NCBI GenBank assembly: GCA_000708835.1
Contig: DF237481.1
Span: 1 to 62,162, forward strand
Origin: Klebsormidium nitens
Lineage: Eukaryota; Streptophyta; Klebsormidiophyceae; Klebsormidiales; Klebsormidiaceae
Direction of reading: 5' to 3'
Length of the DNA: 62,162 nucleotides
The first letter of the stretch is position 1; every line of letters begins with the position of its first letter. The translations under genes were made by a program, and so were the position numbers. This document shows positions 28,201 through 38,500 of this stretch, piece after piece. The notes under the pieces are model-generated. The model did no database searches. It saw only the letters and a program-made list of their open reading frames with translations, and had not been told where the DNA came from.

Positions 28201-30904
28201 CTGGCGAGCCTAGTGGTGGGCTTCAGGAAACCTCTAAATCAAATAGAGACAAACCTTTGCGCTCGAAGCCTAGGTTCTGCAGATCGTTGCAGCCGTTTGC
28301 GCAGCTCGAATACTTTTGCAAAAGCCGCAGCTCAACGACCAAGCCACCTTTCAAAGGTCTGCTCAGACGGACACTGTCAGAGGAAGGATTCTTTGACAGG
28401 GAAGGATTCTCTGAGGAGTGAGAAAGTCTTGAAAGGATACTCACGAAGTGGAAAATGTAGGCGAGGCACTCAGGCATGAAGCGGATGTTGGCCGCCTCCC
28501 CCCAGATGGAGAGCCAGAGCGCGATCTGCACCGTCAGCAGCTGCGCATTCTCTGGCGTCGAGGGGGGCACGCTCGGCTTCTTTGTGTGGTACTTGCACCA
28601 GCCCCGGTAGTTCTCGAATACTCGGTCCGCAACTTGGATGATGGCAAGGGGGTCCAGCTGGAAAAAGAATCGTGCGGATCTTCAATTTCTAGGCTAGTAC
28701 GAGGACTTTTATGTACTGTGACACTGACGCCAACGGCATTTGTACACGCTGAAACAGGACGGCGATGCTGTGGGAGGAAGCTGGTTGTACTTGGAGAAAG
28801 CTCGTTGCATGACAGGCAACCTTCTGGTGGAACTTGGATTGCGCCAGCGATATGGTGCAAAGGTTTCGCAGAAAAGACAAAGCGGCTTCGAGTGAGAAAC
28901 GGAGCACCATAAGTGCAGAGGTGACTTAAGGGCAGACGCTGAAAGCCAAGAAGTCAGAGCAAAAGCCTGGACCAGATCCCACAGTGAGGCAAGACAGCTT
29001 GGTAGTGAAGACTTTTTGGAGGACTCCAGTCAGCTTTACAAAAGGAGCTTACCTCCGACTGGGTCTTTGGGCCGTCTTTCAACCTGAGGTGCGCAGCGGC
29101 TAGCTGCAGGATGACGGCCTCCCGCTGGTTCCTGATGTTATCAATCTGCAAAAGCAAGCAACTAGAAGCGTCAACATGCTGGTAAAAGAAATGCTTCTTG
29201 GCCCACATCATCAGCAAGATCTCTTGACAATCAAGCAACATATCCAGTTAAAGTGTAAGGAGGATGCTAAGGGCTGGCAAAGCTTGTGCTTGAGACAAGG
29301 TCAAAGAGGCTTGAAATGTCACCTGGAAGCCAAACAACGCTTGCAGAAAGTCGAAGTGATCCCACTCCGAGTTGAGCTTGCTCTCCACCGCCCCCGGGTA
29401 CTGCATGCCATTCGTGTTCCGGAGGGCCAGCATTGCCGCCTTGATCTGAAGAGGGTACAAAGAGCAAGCTGTCAGGATATGAGATAAGCAAGCCTCTCCA
29501 GGATTTGGCAAGGCTGGTTGACATAATTGACTCTCGTTCTCGCATGGCTAGCTGAATTGGAAGCTTGGTGGTGTCAACTGCACAGTCCTGTTTTCCTGCG
29601 TGTATCTTGCGCCATGAGGCTGGTCAGCTCACCTCAGGCAACATTTTGAAAGTCTCCTGCGATCCTGGTGCAAGCGGATCCAAGGGGAGGATGTTGAACG
29701 GTCGAAGGCTGGGGTCCCGGGCAGCAATCTTGTGTCCCATCTCGACAATCTGGAAAAAAGATACCAACGCGTTTAAAGTGGTGTGTTGTTCAAGCGTCAT
29801 TGCATAGCGTGCTCTCTGACTGCAACCATGTCAAAGGGGCAACAAGAAACAGAATCATCCTCAATAGAGAGGGTGTGGCCTTTTGAGGATGTGCGGTCTT
29901 ACCTCTGAAGGGACCCTCTGCCCAACTTCTTCCGCAACAGACGTGAGCACCTCAAAGAGCACACTTGTGGTGCCATGCAACTCACGGAGTTGAGCCCTGC
30001 AGAGATTGGACTGTCAACTTTCCAAGCACAAATGCTGAGCAGCTCATGCGCCTGCTTGGGCTGCTACAGCGCAAGTACATTCACAGCCTTTCAAAGGGAC
30101 CTGCTACATGAGTTGTTACCTGAGAGCATCTTTGTCTGCTGCTGACCAAAAGCAGCTTGCGAAGGAGCATCGAGGAAAATGCTTCTAAGTGGTACAGAAA
30201 TGGTGCCAGAAAGCCAGACTTTCAACCAGAAGCTGCAAAAACAAGCATTGTAGCGTGCACCTGTCCTTTGCTGAATGCTGCTGAAGTCCGTCAGCATGAA
30301 GGTTGCAGAGCTCTGCATACTCCATGATGAAGTGCTCCAGCTCCCCCTTATCTGAGTTCCTAACTCTTGCCTCCAATGTGGACCCCTCATCCTCATCGCA
30401 TCTGTTTTTTAGCGTCTGTTTGAATTGGACAACACCTCTTTCAATATTAGCTGGATCTGCTTTCTCTGCTTCCCGCAGAGCGTGCCTCCGGCCTGCAGGT
30501 ATGCAAATGCAGTCAAATCAGAGCTCAGATCTGCTACAACAACAATTGCTTGCAAAGTGCTGACTGACGAACAAGTCATATCTGATGAGCCTGTCCTAAC
30601 TTTCGCCACCTTTTCATGGCTGAAAGCACGCAAAGGTTCCGTTGCTCCCACATCTCTCAACCACTTTTGCTAACCAGCATGAAAACCCTCCCGCTAGAAC
30701 TTCCCGTCATCATAGATGCGACAGGTGTTTTGGACTTTTGAGCTTCTCAAACTCACATAGATATGCAACACGCGGCCTTTGCTCAGCAACATCCTCTGAG
30801 CATTTTAGGACAGGCGCCAAGTGCGCCAGCATGGGGGGGACATTCCATCCTGCCACAATTAGGACTGGCTCCCTGAAGTCGTCCCCGCCCCCTCCGTGCC
30901 CCAT
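13269..30904 (-). CDS. CALS: Callose synthase (1,3-beta-glucan synthase, GSL/CalS), complete, 31 exons
   Basis: Polymerises UDP-glucose into beta-1,3-glucan at the plasma membrane and cell plate. All 31 exons keep phase and give 1,983 residues, the usual family length. Exons: 30904-30757, 30492-30261, 29996-29903, 29749-29633, 29445-29323, 29145-29053, 28657-28445, 28164-27910, 27580-27335, 26955-26850, 26634-26511, 26169-25998, 25646-25533, 24947-24735, 24387-24175, 23842-23661, 23293-23051, 22709-22488, 22099-21827, 21415-21117, 20742-20559, 20168-19928, 19524-19200, 18770-18541, 17984-17793, 17239-16991, 16733-16633, 16289-16187, 15804-15625, 14480-14262, 13514-13269. Landmarks: N-terminal PRVAYLC; FKS1 domain-1 with IWGEAANIRFMPECL (about residue 325); first membrane block about 470-760; glucan synthase domain from about 1128 with LRLWASCRGQTLARTVRGMM, IGEGKPENQNHALIFTRGDG, FTGSVSSLAYFMSLQEMSFV, RMHYGHPDIFDR and HHEYIQVGKGRDVG; C-terminal membrane block with YFGRTLNHGGAMYRGTGRGF and FIFNPSGF. 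The N-terminal motif resembles the larger CalS clade more than GSL8/GSL10, by recall. Confidence 0.97.
14481..14720 (-). repeat. Two tandem copies of the acceptor junction of callose synthase exon 14262-14480
   Basis: The acceptor and its upstream intron (GATCTGCGGCGACCAGAAAG on the plus strand, then ATCCCTCAATTC and TTTCGA further on) recur with junctions at 14593 and 14705, in steps of 113 and 112 bp. The second copy has only the start of the unit. The copies keep CAG and could act as upstream alternative acceptors. Confidence 0.85.
15175..15467 (-). repeat. Two downstream copies of the donor junction of callose synthase exon 15625-15804
   Basis: A 41-bp block covering the exon's last 34 bp and the donor (original 15618-15658) is repeated without a mismatch at 15427-15467, 191 bp downstream in the transcript. 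A third, degenerate copy lies near 15172-15215, with the donor GT changed to AT. The perfect copy keeps a usable 5' splice site. Confidence 0.9.
15281..15427. repeat. Intronic tandem repeat, 72-bp step
   Basis: Two adjacent units begin CCACCAGAATTC at 15281 and 15353 and share TTGGTCTTTCAG, GGTACACGAAGAAGACA and GACTCCC-like ends. They lie inside the same intron as the donor-junction copies. Confidence 0.85.
16578..16598. repeat. GACC microsatellite
   Basis: Five perfect GACC units plus one base, in a callose synthase intron a short distance downstream of the donor at 16633 in the transcript direction. Confidence 0.95.
17312..17408 (-). repeat. Upstream copy of the acceptor junction of callose synthase exon 16991-17239
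   Basis: About 88 bp of the exon start plus the CGCAG acceptor recur 164 bp upstream, with junction at 17403 against 17239. Long blocks are unchanged, for example GACAGCTGGAACTGGAGCTG. Several substitutions and small changes lie in the middle, so the copy looks like a decayed exon start. Confidence 0.93.
18085..18162 (-). repeat. Upstream copy of the acceptor junction of callose synthase exon 17793-17984
   Basis: The first 65 bp or so of the exon recur 169 bp upstream (18153 against 17984), including CAGCAGCTG, GAGTAGAGCAGCGCGTATAG and TCATTGCCAGCAACAGCAAC variants. The copied acceptor is followed by a further CTGCAG, so splicing potential remains. Confidence 0.9.
25055..25170 (-). repeat. 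Upstream copy of the acceptor junction of callose synthase exon 24735-24947
   Basis: CACGTCTCGTAGTGGATGCA and the following GCGGCCGCGAGTT and AGCGGCAGCACCTGG blocks recur at a 174-175 bp offset. One inserted base (CGAATCAG for CGATCAG) shifts the frame, so this is a non-functional exon start. Part of the flanking intron is copied as well. Confidence 0.93.
25257..25310. repeat. Short intronic direct repeat, 28-bp step
   Basis: GACGCTGAAGCAAGGTCAA occurs at 25262 and 25290 in the callose synthase intron. Confidence 0.9.
27682..27785. repeat. Intronic tandem repeat, 52-bp step
   Basis: Two units beginning ACTTGGGGCA at 27682 and 27734 share GAAGGTGCTT and AGCACA. They lie in a callose synthase intron and copy no splice junction. 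Confidence 0.85.
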
Positions 30905-33296
30905 GGTGCGTGCTGGCCTCCCAGCGACACCTGCATGAGCATGATGTCAGCAAACTTCAGAAGCCGCAAAAGATCAGCACACAGCTGTTGGTTTCTTGAG
31001 CTTGAAACCTTTGCCTGTATTGAGAGTTAGGCACTGCGCATAGGTATGTAACAGCAAACAACTCTTCTGCCAGTGTGGTGTACGTTACCTTGTGACCAGG
31101 GCTTTGTGCACTTCTGAAGCAGCTTAATTCCACATATAAGATGCTGGACATGCTTCTGGAATGATATTAGTGCCTGGAGAATAGTAAAAAAGAGACAGCC
31201 ACTTCAGGATTGCTCCAAGCATGTGAAAATTTCTGATCAAGCTCACCTTATGGTCTGTCAACCAGTCAGCCCTCCATGCACTGCGGTGCAAGACAGAAGC
31301 CAACAAACGCTGGACACTTCTTCAATCTTCTCTCCAAGCTGCAGCAAACGCTTTCGCCTCACAGCTCTTTGCTCTCCTCCCTTCCTGTGCAAGTGAAGCA
31401 GCTGAGCAGAATTGCTGCGTGCTGGTTATCATTACAAGTGGATACCGCCAGCTGATTGCGCTTGCACTGCCTGATTTCTTCCAATCAGCAATGAATAGGT
31501 AGAGTGAGCAGATGGAGCTGCAGAATGGAGTACCTAGCTAGGTACTTTGATTCTGTGTACCGAGCAGCAGCCTCAACTTTTGATCAGATAGCCAGTGCTA
31601 CGTCCTATGTACCTAAAACTTAAAGTGAGCAGCGAAGACCGCTCTCAAACAGTACAACTTTCTGGACTGCCTCATCTTCCTTGCGTCACGCGCTACAAGG
31701 GCAGGTACACCGACCGTTGAAAGCTGCTGCCGGCTGGCTTGGAGCAGCAGTGTCAAGATGACGAGAACACCAAAGCAATGCATTTGCCTGGTGCCCAGTT
31801 GACACGTTTCTATAGACACTTCTTGGGAACTGATCAGCATGCATCTGCCTCTGAAAGAGGGACTGGGAACAGATTGTAGTGAATACTTCACCTTATGTAA
31901 ACAGTACCGGTAGACTCCGGTACCTAGTCCAAACATTGGAAGAGTACCTGCCAGGTTTCGCCCAGATATTACGGTCAAGTTGGAATCTACAGAAGCTTCG
32001 CGCGCGCCAGGAAGTTACTTTATCGAACGGCCCTCTATACCCCGATTATTGATCGACGGCTGGATTGTAATGTTTGCAGGTAAAGCATCGTATTGGTGCG
32101 GCCGGCCAACCGCGGCCGCACTCTGGAGCCAAGGCAGAACAACGGTCGGAAGGTCCGTCCCATAAGCTTGGTCATTCTTACTGTGCCGGCGGGCGGCCTG
32201 CCCGGCCGCCACTTCGGCCGCGAAGGCGAGGGTGGCGGCTCCGACAGGCCGCCATGGCGCTGGCCCGCGGGCAATACGGACTTACAGCTGTAGTACGTGA
32301 TTATGCTGATTCATCCGTCTACAATGTTCACGACTCTAAATATCTAGTTGCAATTAAAACTCCAGAGCAATCAATGATTGAATGATTGCCATGTCTGTTT
32401 GATGGAGTCAACCAAGTCAATTGACTACTGGGTTGAAGCGACGGAACCATCAGGTCTACGTTTTCTTCTCTCTCGACGATGGTCCGACGGATGCAGCCAG
32501 CAGCCTTTCTTGCCGGCATGTCCTAGCACTTGCCTGTGTGTAGCTTCGTATGCATGATGAGAGCAGCAGTATCATGCGGGTGTCCTCGACTTAATGCCGT
32601 CTTGTTCGTTTCTAGAAGAGCCCGCTTGCAGGCGACACCGTCATTGCTTGTGACGATATGAATTGAAGCAGGCAATGCAGATGACTCTAGCCAAGGGGGT
32701 AGGAGACGACTTTCAGTTGAGATACAATCTCGCGTCCCACGTGTTGCAGGCGCAAGTTTGAGGTCACAACATGGTGGCATGAGTTTTAATTACTCATCAG
32801 AGGCAGCCTACCCCAGCAAGTGTTCTACAATGTCAAACTTCTTTGGCACCCAAGCAAAGTCGTAGCACGTTTCAGGAGATTATTTTGCTTCCACACGTTT
32901 GCTATCCATGCAGTGCAGCAAAGGACGTCTGAAACCACTGCCACGGGGTACTCGAGTAGCGCCAAAGCCAGCAGGAGCTTGACGAAGCTACTGATCCGGT
33001 GTGGAGCTACTGGAAACGACGAAGCGGCCTTCCGTAATCGTTTCGAAGATTAGCCTGTACCGCCTCCAGTTCCTCAAACAGTATGTATCTGGACGATACG
33101 TAGCAAGGCGCTGAACTGTCATTCCGCTTTTGAATCTACTCGCCACCATCAAGTTCTCGGCAGTGGACGGGCTTCAAAAGTGAGAATCTCACTTGCGACC
33201 GAATTTGAACGTCAATTGCCCGCTGACGTCAGAGCTCTGATTCGCACTTCATTTGAGGCCGGTGGAAGCCCTCTACGCAGCTACATACAAAGAAAC
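30905..33296. other. 2.4-kb divergent intergenic region between callose synthase and an unknown plus-strand gene
   Basis: Two genes start away from each other here, so both promoters and 5' UTRs are expected. No confident TATA box was assigned. A GC-rich block at 32090-32260 contains a strong potential hairpin: GTGCGGCC (32096-32103) and GGCCGCAC (32114-32121) around a 10-base loop. The rest shows no coding signal. Confidence 0.5.
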
Positions 33297-35206
33297 ATGG
33301 GCCGGACTCCCAGTGAACGGCCCACTTCCGGAGCCGGCAAAAGGACTGCCGACGACAAGAGCGCCGCGCGGTGGTTCGATTGGCAGGGCCCCAGTAGCAG
33401 CCAGAACGGTAGGCCCCGCACTGCTGACGTCAGCAGAAACAGAGGTGGGAGCGTGCGGCTGACGGTGATGCAAGCAGCGGCAGCCCAAGCGGCGGCGGAG
33501 GCTCAGGTAAACGTTCTTGCCTTTGTCAGAGCCGTGAGAATTGTTAAACAGGTACGAGTCTCTTTGACTATGCAAGCGAGCTTTTGCTTCAGAACGACAG
33601 GACTCCAGCTGCGTCATGCGCTTGGGTTCTCATCGTGGTAAATGCGAAGCTTCATCAAGCAGCTGCTAGTCTGCATGGAGAACTTCTGCGTGAGTTCTGC
33701 GTACTGTTGCTTGAGGTACGTATGCCCGAGAAAAGCATCCGCAGTAACTCCTCCAATAGGATGGATGTTGCAAAACATCGTTCCCCGTTCACTTGTTTCA
33801 CTCAATTACATGATGGATGTATCTTAGCTCTTCCTTGCCTTTCAATGGATTCCTCGCTTGATGCGTCGTATTCGTATTCATTCTTTGCGTTCGACGTTAT
33901 ACCAGGCAGCTTAGTCGGAGGCTGATCCGAAAACCGGAGTCTGCAGCCCGCTTGCAGATTAATCACCTCGCCAGGGAGCTTGCTCGACGCACAGACATAA
34001 GCGGCTGCATTTGAGAATTCTTGTCTCTTACGTGCGCGGCTCTTTTGCACGGACCTTCTATCGAGAAAAGACGCGAATTTTCTCAGCTTAAACAAAGTGG
34101 GTCGTCTGGCTTATGGTACGCAAAAGCTGTTGCGCATGCATAAGAAGGGCCTGCATACAGAATACTCGTCCCTGAATGAAGATCTAAAAGAAGAGAGACG
34201 TCAATGCCAACATCTGTCGTTTGGACCCATCCTTGCTTGCAGGCGAACGCGGTGCGCAACGGGCTGCCCCACAAGGGCGCCACGTCACCCAAGTCTGGGC
34301 TGCACCCGGCGCTCCTTTCTAACGACCAGAACAACTACAAGCGGCGACACGGGCTGGACCTTCAGACAACAAAGTAAATTTCGGCGTCGATCCAATCCTT
34401 GAGAGACGCTCGGGTACCAACCGGTGGTGGGGTTTTTGGGACTAAATTACATGAGCGTGACGCTGTTTGAATGCCATAAGACGGCAGTAACTGGAGGTGG
34501 ACCTGATCAGCTCCCCAATCTTTTTATCCGAGGCAGATCGAAGCTGCCATTCTTAGATCTTTCAACTTAACAAACAGGCACAGTTCCGTCCACGCTTGTC
34601 CAGCTTCACGTAATGTCTGACGGGGCACACTCTGTTTAAGGTACTAAAAGACAAACCGTGGCTTTGTCCGGAGCTGAGCCGCCACTATCCTACCCGGTGC
34701 GCTGCTGCCGTCGCGTTTCCTTCAATTGCGGGATGTCTCGCTTACGTTGCTGACGTGTATTGTCACCTTTTTCCAGGGTCAGCCGCCAGTGGTCGCACTC
34801 GGGGCACTTCCCCGGGATGACGCTCTCGTACTGGGCGCGCCGGTGCAGCAAGCTGTGGGACTTGAAACCGGTTCTGTAAAAATCATATCTTGCCGGAATA
34901 TGCCGCCTGGCCCCTGTCCCGCACGCTTCTGACGTGTAATTGTCACCTTTTTCCAGGGTCAGCCGCCAATGGTCGCACTCGGGGCACTTCCCCGGGATGA
35001 CGCTCTCGTGCTGGGCGCGGGGCTGCAGCAAGCTGTGGGGCTGCGACCACGGGGTCGGGGACGAGGAACTAGATCGGCAGCTCGATCTGCCCGAGTGGGA
35101 GGGCCGCGGGAACGATCCGTCCGTTCCGGAGTGGCTCCGTTACGAAGGTCAGTGGGAGAAGCGGCGAGCTCCAGACTTGAAGCCCCAGAAACCATGGGGG
35201 CTGTAA
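33297..35206 (+). CDS. Unknown small protein, three exons, Cys/His/Trp-rich C-terminal half
   Basis: Not recognised. Exons 33297-33506, 34243-34373 and 34957-35206 join in phase (70 + 127 codons with stop TAA) and encode 196 residues. The start is an ATG in good context (AAACATGG). The first exon is Arg/Ser-rich and ends in an Ala/Gln run (AAAAQAAAEAQ). The last exon holds WSHSGHFPG, then three closely spaced cysteines and a CDH (SCWARGCSKLWGCDHG), which could bind a metal. It ends with a Trp-rich acidic stretch (LDLPEWEGRGNDPSVPEWLR). Codon third positions in the last two exons are GC-rich, as in the other genes. A GTAAGA overlaps the stop, so splicing onward was considered, but the phase does not fit the next exon and an AATAAA follows 48 bp later. 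Function unknown. Confidence 0.65.
34751..34873 (+). repeat. Upstream copy of the acceptor junction of exon 34957-35206
   Basis: About 120 bp, from TGACGTGT through the TTTTTCCAG acceptor and roughly 95 bp of the exon, recur 180 bp upstream (junction 34777 against 34957). The copy has few substitutions. It diverges after AGCAAGCTGTGGG and then reaches a stop. The acceptor is intact, so use of this copy would give a truncated protein. Confidence 0.95.
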
Positions 35207-35253
35207 GAAGGCGGATTTTGGCCGCTCCGCAACAAAGCGCTGCTTGTCAGCCT

Positions 35254-35259
35254 AATAAA
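35254..35259 (+). terminator. Poly(A) signal AATAAA
   Basis: A canonical AATAAA lies 48 bp after the TAA stop of the 33297-35206 gene. It supports treating that stop as the true end and the next plus-strand exon as part of a separate gene. Confidence 0.55.
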
Positions 35260-35510
35260 ATTTCGTCGCTGGGCAAACTTTGAAAAGTCGGACACTGTCA
35301 GGGCCATTCCAACGACGAAAGCCACCTTTCTGTCTCAAATGGATGTTGTCTAATAGAAAGATACAAAAATTACAGGAAACCAGATCAGCAAAGGAAGGGT
35401 AATCGACCCAGTCACGCGCTTCAGCATTACCAACACTCAGGCCCGATTTCCTCGCAACAGGAAATTGTTGAAGATTCTCAGGCCGTTTCCCGTGACAGTT
35501 CAACAACGAA

Positions 35511-38500
35511 ATGTTGACAAATCCAACCCCGTTTTCCGAACCCATTCCCAAACCTCCCGCTGTAACCGCAGGCAAGATCGTAAACCGGAAGCTCTCCAAG
35601 CGCTTCGTCCTGGGGTTCTGCCACCACGTGTGGGACTACAAATATCCCCCGCCGTTGATCATCGAGATCAACGGCGTTCCGACGCCCGTGAAGCGCGAGC
35701 CGCGCCACGGGGGCCTCAGCCTGGCCTTCCACGAGTGCATGAAAACCACGTGAGCAAGCACATGCATCGATTCTGCTTTTCCTTTCGGACGGCGTCATCT
35801 CAGTGCGGTTGAGTTCTATGGTCGACCGAAGTGATCAAAAGCCAGAGTTAGGCGCCGGTGGCTCTCTTGTTGGGTTCCCACCTCCGAAGTCACCTCCGGA
35901 AAGTCACGTTTTTGTTGCGACCTTTTGAGCTCCCGGCCTCTAAGGAGCCCTCAGAAAACAGGCTTGCGTTTCGCGAAACCATTGCAGGAATCGCCGGGCT
36001 CGAACCTGCGACCATTACGTTAAAAGCCCAATGCTCTGCCAACTGAGCTACGCACCCGTACATTCAAAATATACGTCTTCGTTTGAATGTGTTAGGGTCA
36101 GGTGGATTGCTGCGGTTTTTCGCGAGAGCGTTGAGGAATATATTGCAGGACGCCTCCGTGGTTATGCAAGAGTCACTATAGAACACTCAATCAAGCATCC
36201 AGAGCCCCTATCAACCGTTCTTTTGCGACACGGCTTCTTGACTTGTCGCAACGAAACTTCATGAGAGAGCCTGCATTGGAACAGAAGCAAGTACCTGGTT
36301 CTAGGTACGGGCCCCCAAAGCTGGTAGCGGGCGTAGCGTACAACATGTATTACGGCCTGCTACGGTTTGGAAAGGAGCACGCGGACGTCGACATCTTCTG
36401 CCGGGTAAGGCCCCCGCCCGCCTTATCCAGACGCATCTGCATGACGTCACAAAGCGACAGCACAGCGCGCGCCTCTGCTGGGCTGTCGCCGAAAGACGAG
36501 CTCCCCCGTCTCTGAAACCGCCCGGGGGTGTGAATTACCACTAAAAGGTGACCGCTGATGATGTCTTCGACGGCCTCTTACAAAGCGCCCCGCCATATAG
36601 TTTTAACGTGGTCCCTGGAGGGATTCGCTGCAGCTCTCGGGAGAGCTCAGAGAAAGTTGGGGCATGCACCTTCCTGATAACGTCGCAATCTTCAGCCGGA
36701 AAGTTCTCGAACTACACCGTCCTTGTAGTATGCACAAGTAGACGTGTCGATAAGTTGTCCAGCCGAATCGAATTCTGTGACACTTTTGGAGGTCTGTGCA
36801 AATTCGTAATCCAGTTCTTTGCATGCCAGATCCTGACGGACGAGCTCCCGAGCCCGGCGCTCTTCGCCTACATGGAGGAGCTAGAGGCGCTCCGCGGACT
36901 GCTGCGGGCTGCGGACACCGACAGCAGAAACAAGTGAGACGTTTGGTAGAACTGTCAGGGTTGACGGGCTAACTTACAACTTTGATAATCGATGCGAGCA
37001 GGCAATGCAAATCTGGAAGGAAGATGCACAGACTTATATTTTTGAGGAAGGGCTTTGACGCCTGAGCGTGTGAGAACTTTGTGTGCCTCATCAAGCAAGA
37101 ACGAGATTGATATGGATCAGCAAAGAGATTGATCAGGACGTTCCAAAACCAACAGTACCCAAAGAGTACCGATGTATCCTTCTCCACGAATGCTCGCAAG
37201 TTCTGTAATTCTTTGCAGACAGCGACCCGCTTTCCGCAGCAAAGCCCCACAGCATTCTGAACGGACTGAAAAAGAGCTCAAACTCTTTCCACATGACTGA
37301 ACGGACAAATTTCTATACTGTCCAGATCTTCGAAGCATAACGTCAGTCCTGACGACTTGAGCTGCAGCACTCACAGCAAATCGTGCGATCTGCAGGCTGC
37401 CACGTGGCCAAGTAATCCAAGTCCTGAAGGAGCGCTTCGGGGACGCCTTCGACGAAGCGCGCGAGCGCGCTGCGCGCGCGGCACTGGATGCGGAGCAGCC
37501 GCCGCTGTCGGTGCATCCCAGTTGGTACCTGGACCCGCAGAACAGCCGTAAGGCGGCGCGAATCAGTGACGTCGAGTACGAGAAGCTCATCAGCGAAACG
37601 AGGTAAGATCTTTGGGAAGACAACAGTATAAAGCTTGTTTATGTTGACTCGTCCCCTCGAATCGGCTGGTGCTGCAACTACAGGGCAATCTGGATCCAAC
37701 TTCTTTCCTTCCCAGCTGCTATGTCTGTAAGCCGAACTGCTTAAGTGAGAATGCTGAACTTTTTCCACAGTGGAATATTTCAGAAGTTGTTTCTCAATGC
37801 ATTGAATCGAAGGAAGGTCTCTTTGTCGGGAGGCTTGGCTCGTCGATTAGACCACGAAAGGTCTCAGTCCTCGCGCTTTTGAAAACCTGTCAGAAAAGCT
37901 TCACGGCCAAATCGCACGGCCAAAAAAAGGTCTTTTGTCAAACCATTCTCTCATTGTGCGGTTCCCTTTCTTTACCAGAGACGTAGACCACGGACCCTTC
38001 GCCCAGCTGGCCAAGACGCTGATCATCGAGGAGCTGCGCGCGCGCGAGTGGCCCGCCGCGCGCGGCGACATTACGCGCCGGCCCAAGTACGGCGACTTCC
38101 TCGCGTGGCGCAAGGCGAAAGTGGGCGCCACGGCTGCGGGCGTCGTCGGTTATCTAAGCCGGGCGGTCCAAACCCCGAGGGGCACGGCTGCTCGGGAGAC
38201 GGCTGATGACCGGGGGACGGCTCCGGAGGGGCCGGAAAGTAGGACCGGGGGAGATGAGAGCAGTGCCTCCGTCCAGACATCTGTGGAACCGAAGGGAGCA
38301 GTCGCATTGGGGGCCCGTGGTTCGGGTCAAAATCTTGCGCCGATAGACGAGCGACTTGTTGTCGGGAGCAATAGAAATCCTAATTCCCAGCAAGAAGCGA
38401 CCCCGATAGCGCGTCAAGACTTCCTCGCGGGGGTTAACGAAAACCGCAACTTGCGTCAGGATCCTGCCCCCTACGAGCGAGTGACGTCTGGGAGCACTGA

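Noticed and set aside
762-30904. A single fused RopGEF-callose synthase gene on the minus strand
   Set aside because: Callose synthase ends with an in-frame TAG at 13269 after a normal C terminus, and the RopGEF coding exons lie 5.4 kb further on.
34690-35031. Open minus-strand frame with a repeated CPECDHW-like motif spanning both copies of a duplicated exon
   Set aside because: The plus-strand frame has proper splice sites, phase and codon bias. The antisense frame is open in both copies only because the DNA is duplicated.
36548-36829. Open frame extending upstream of the 36830-36933 exon
   Set aside because: A good acceptor at 36829/36830 and phase with the previous exon favour splicing; the upstream part is intron that happens to be open.
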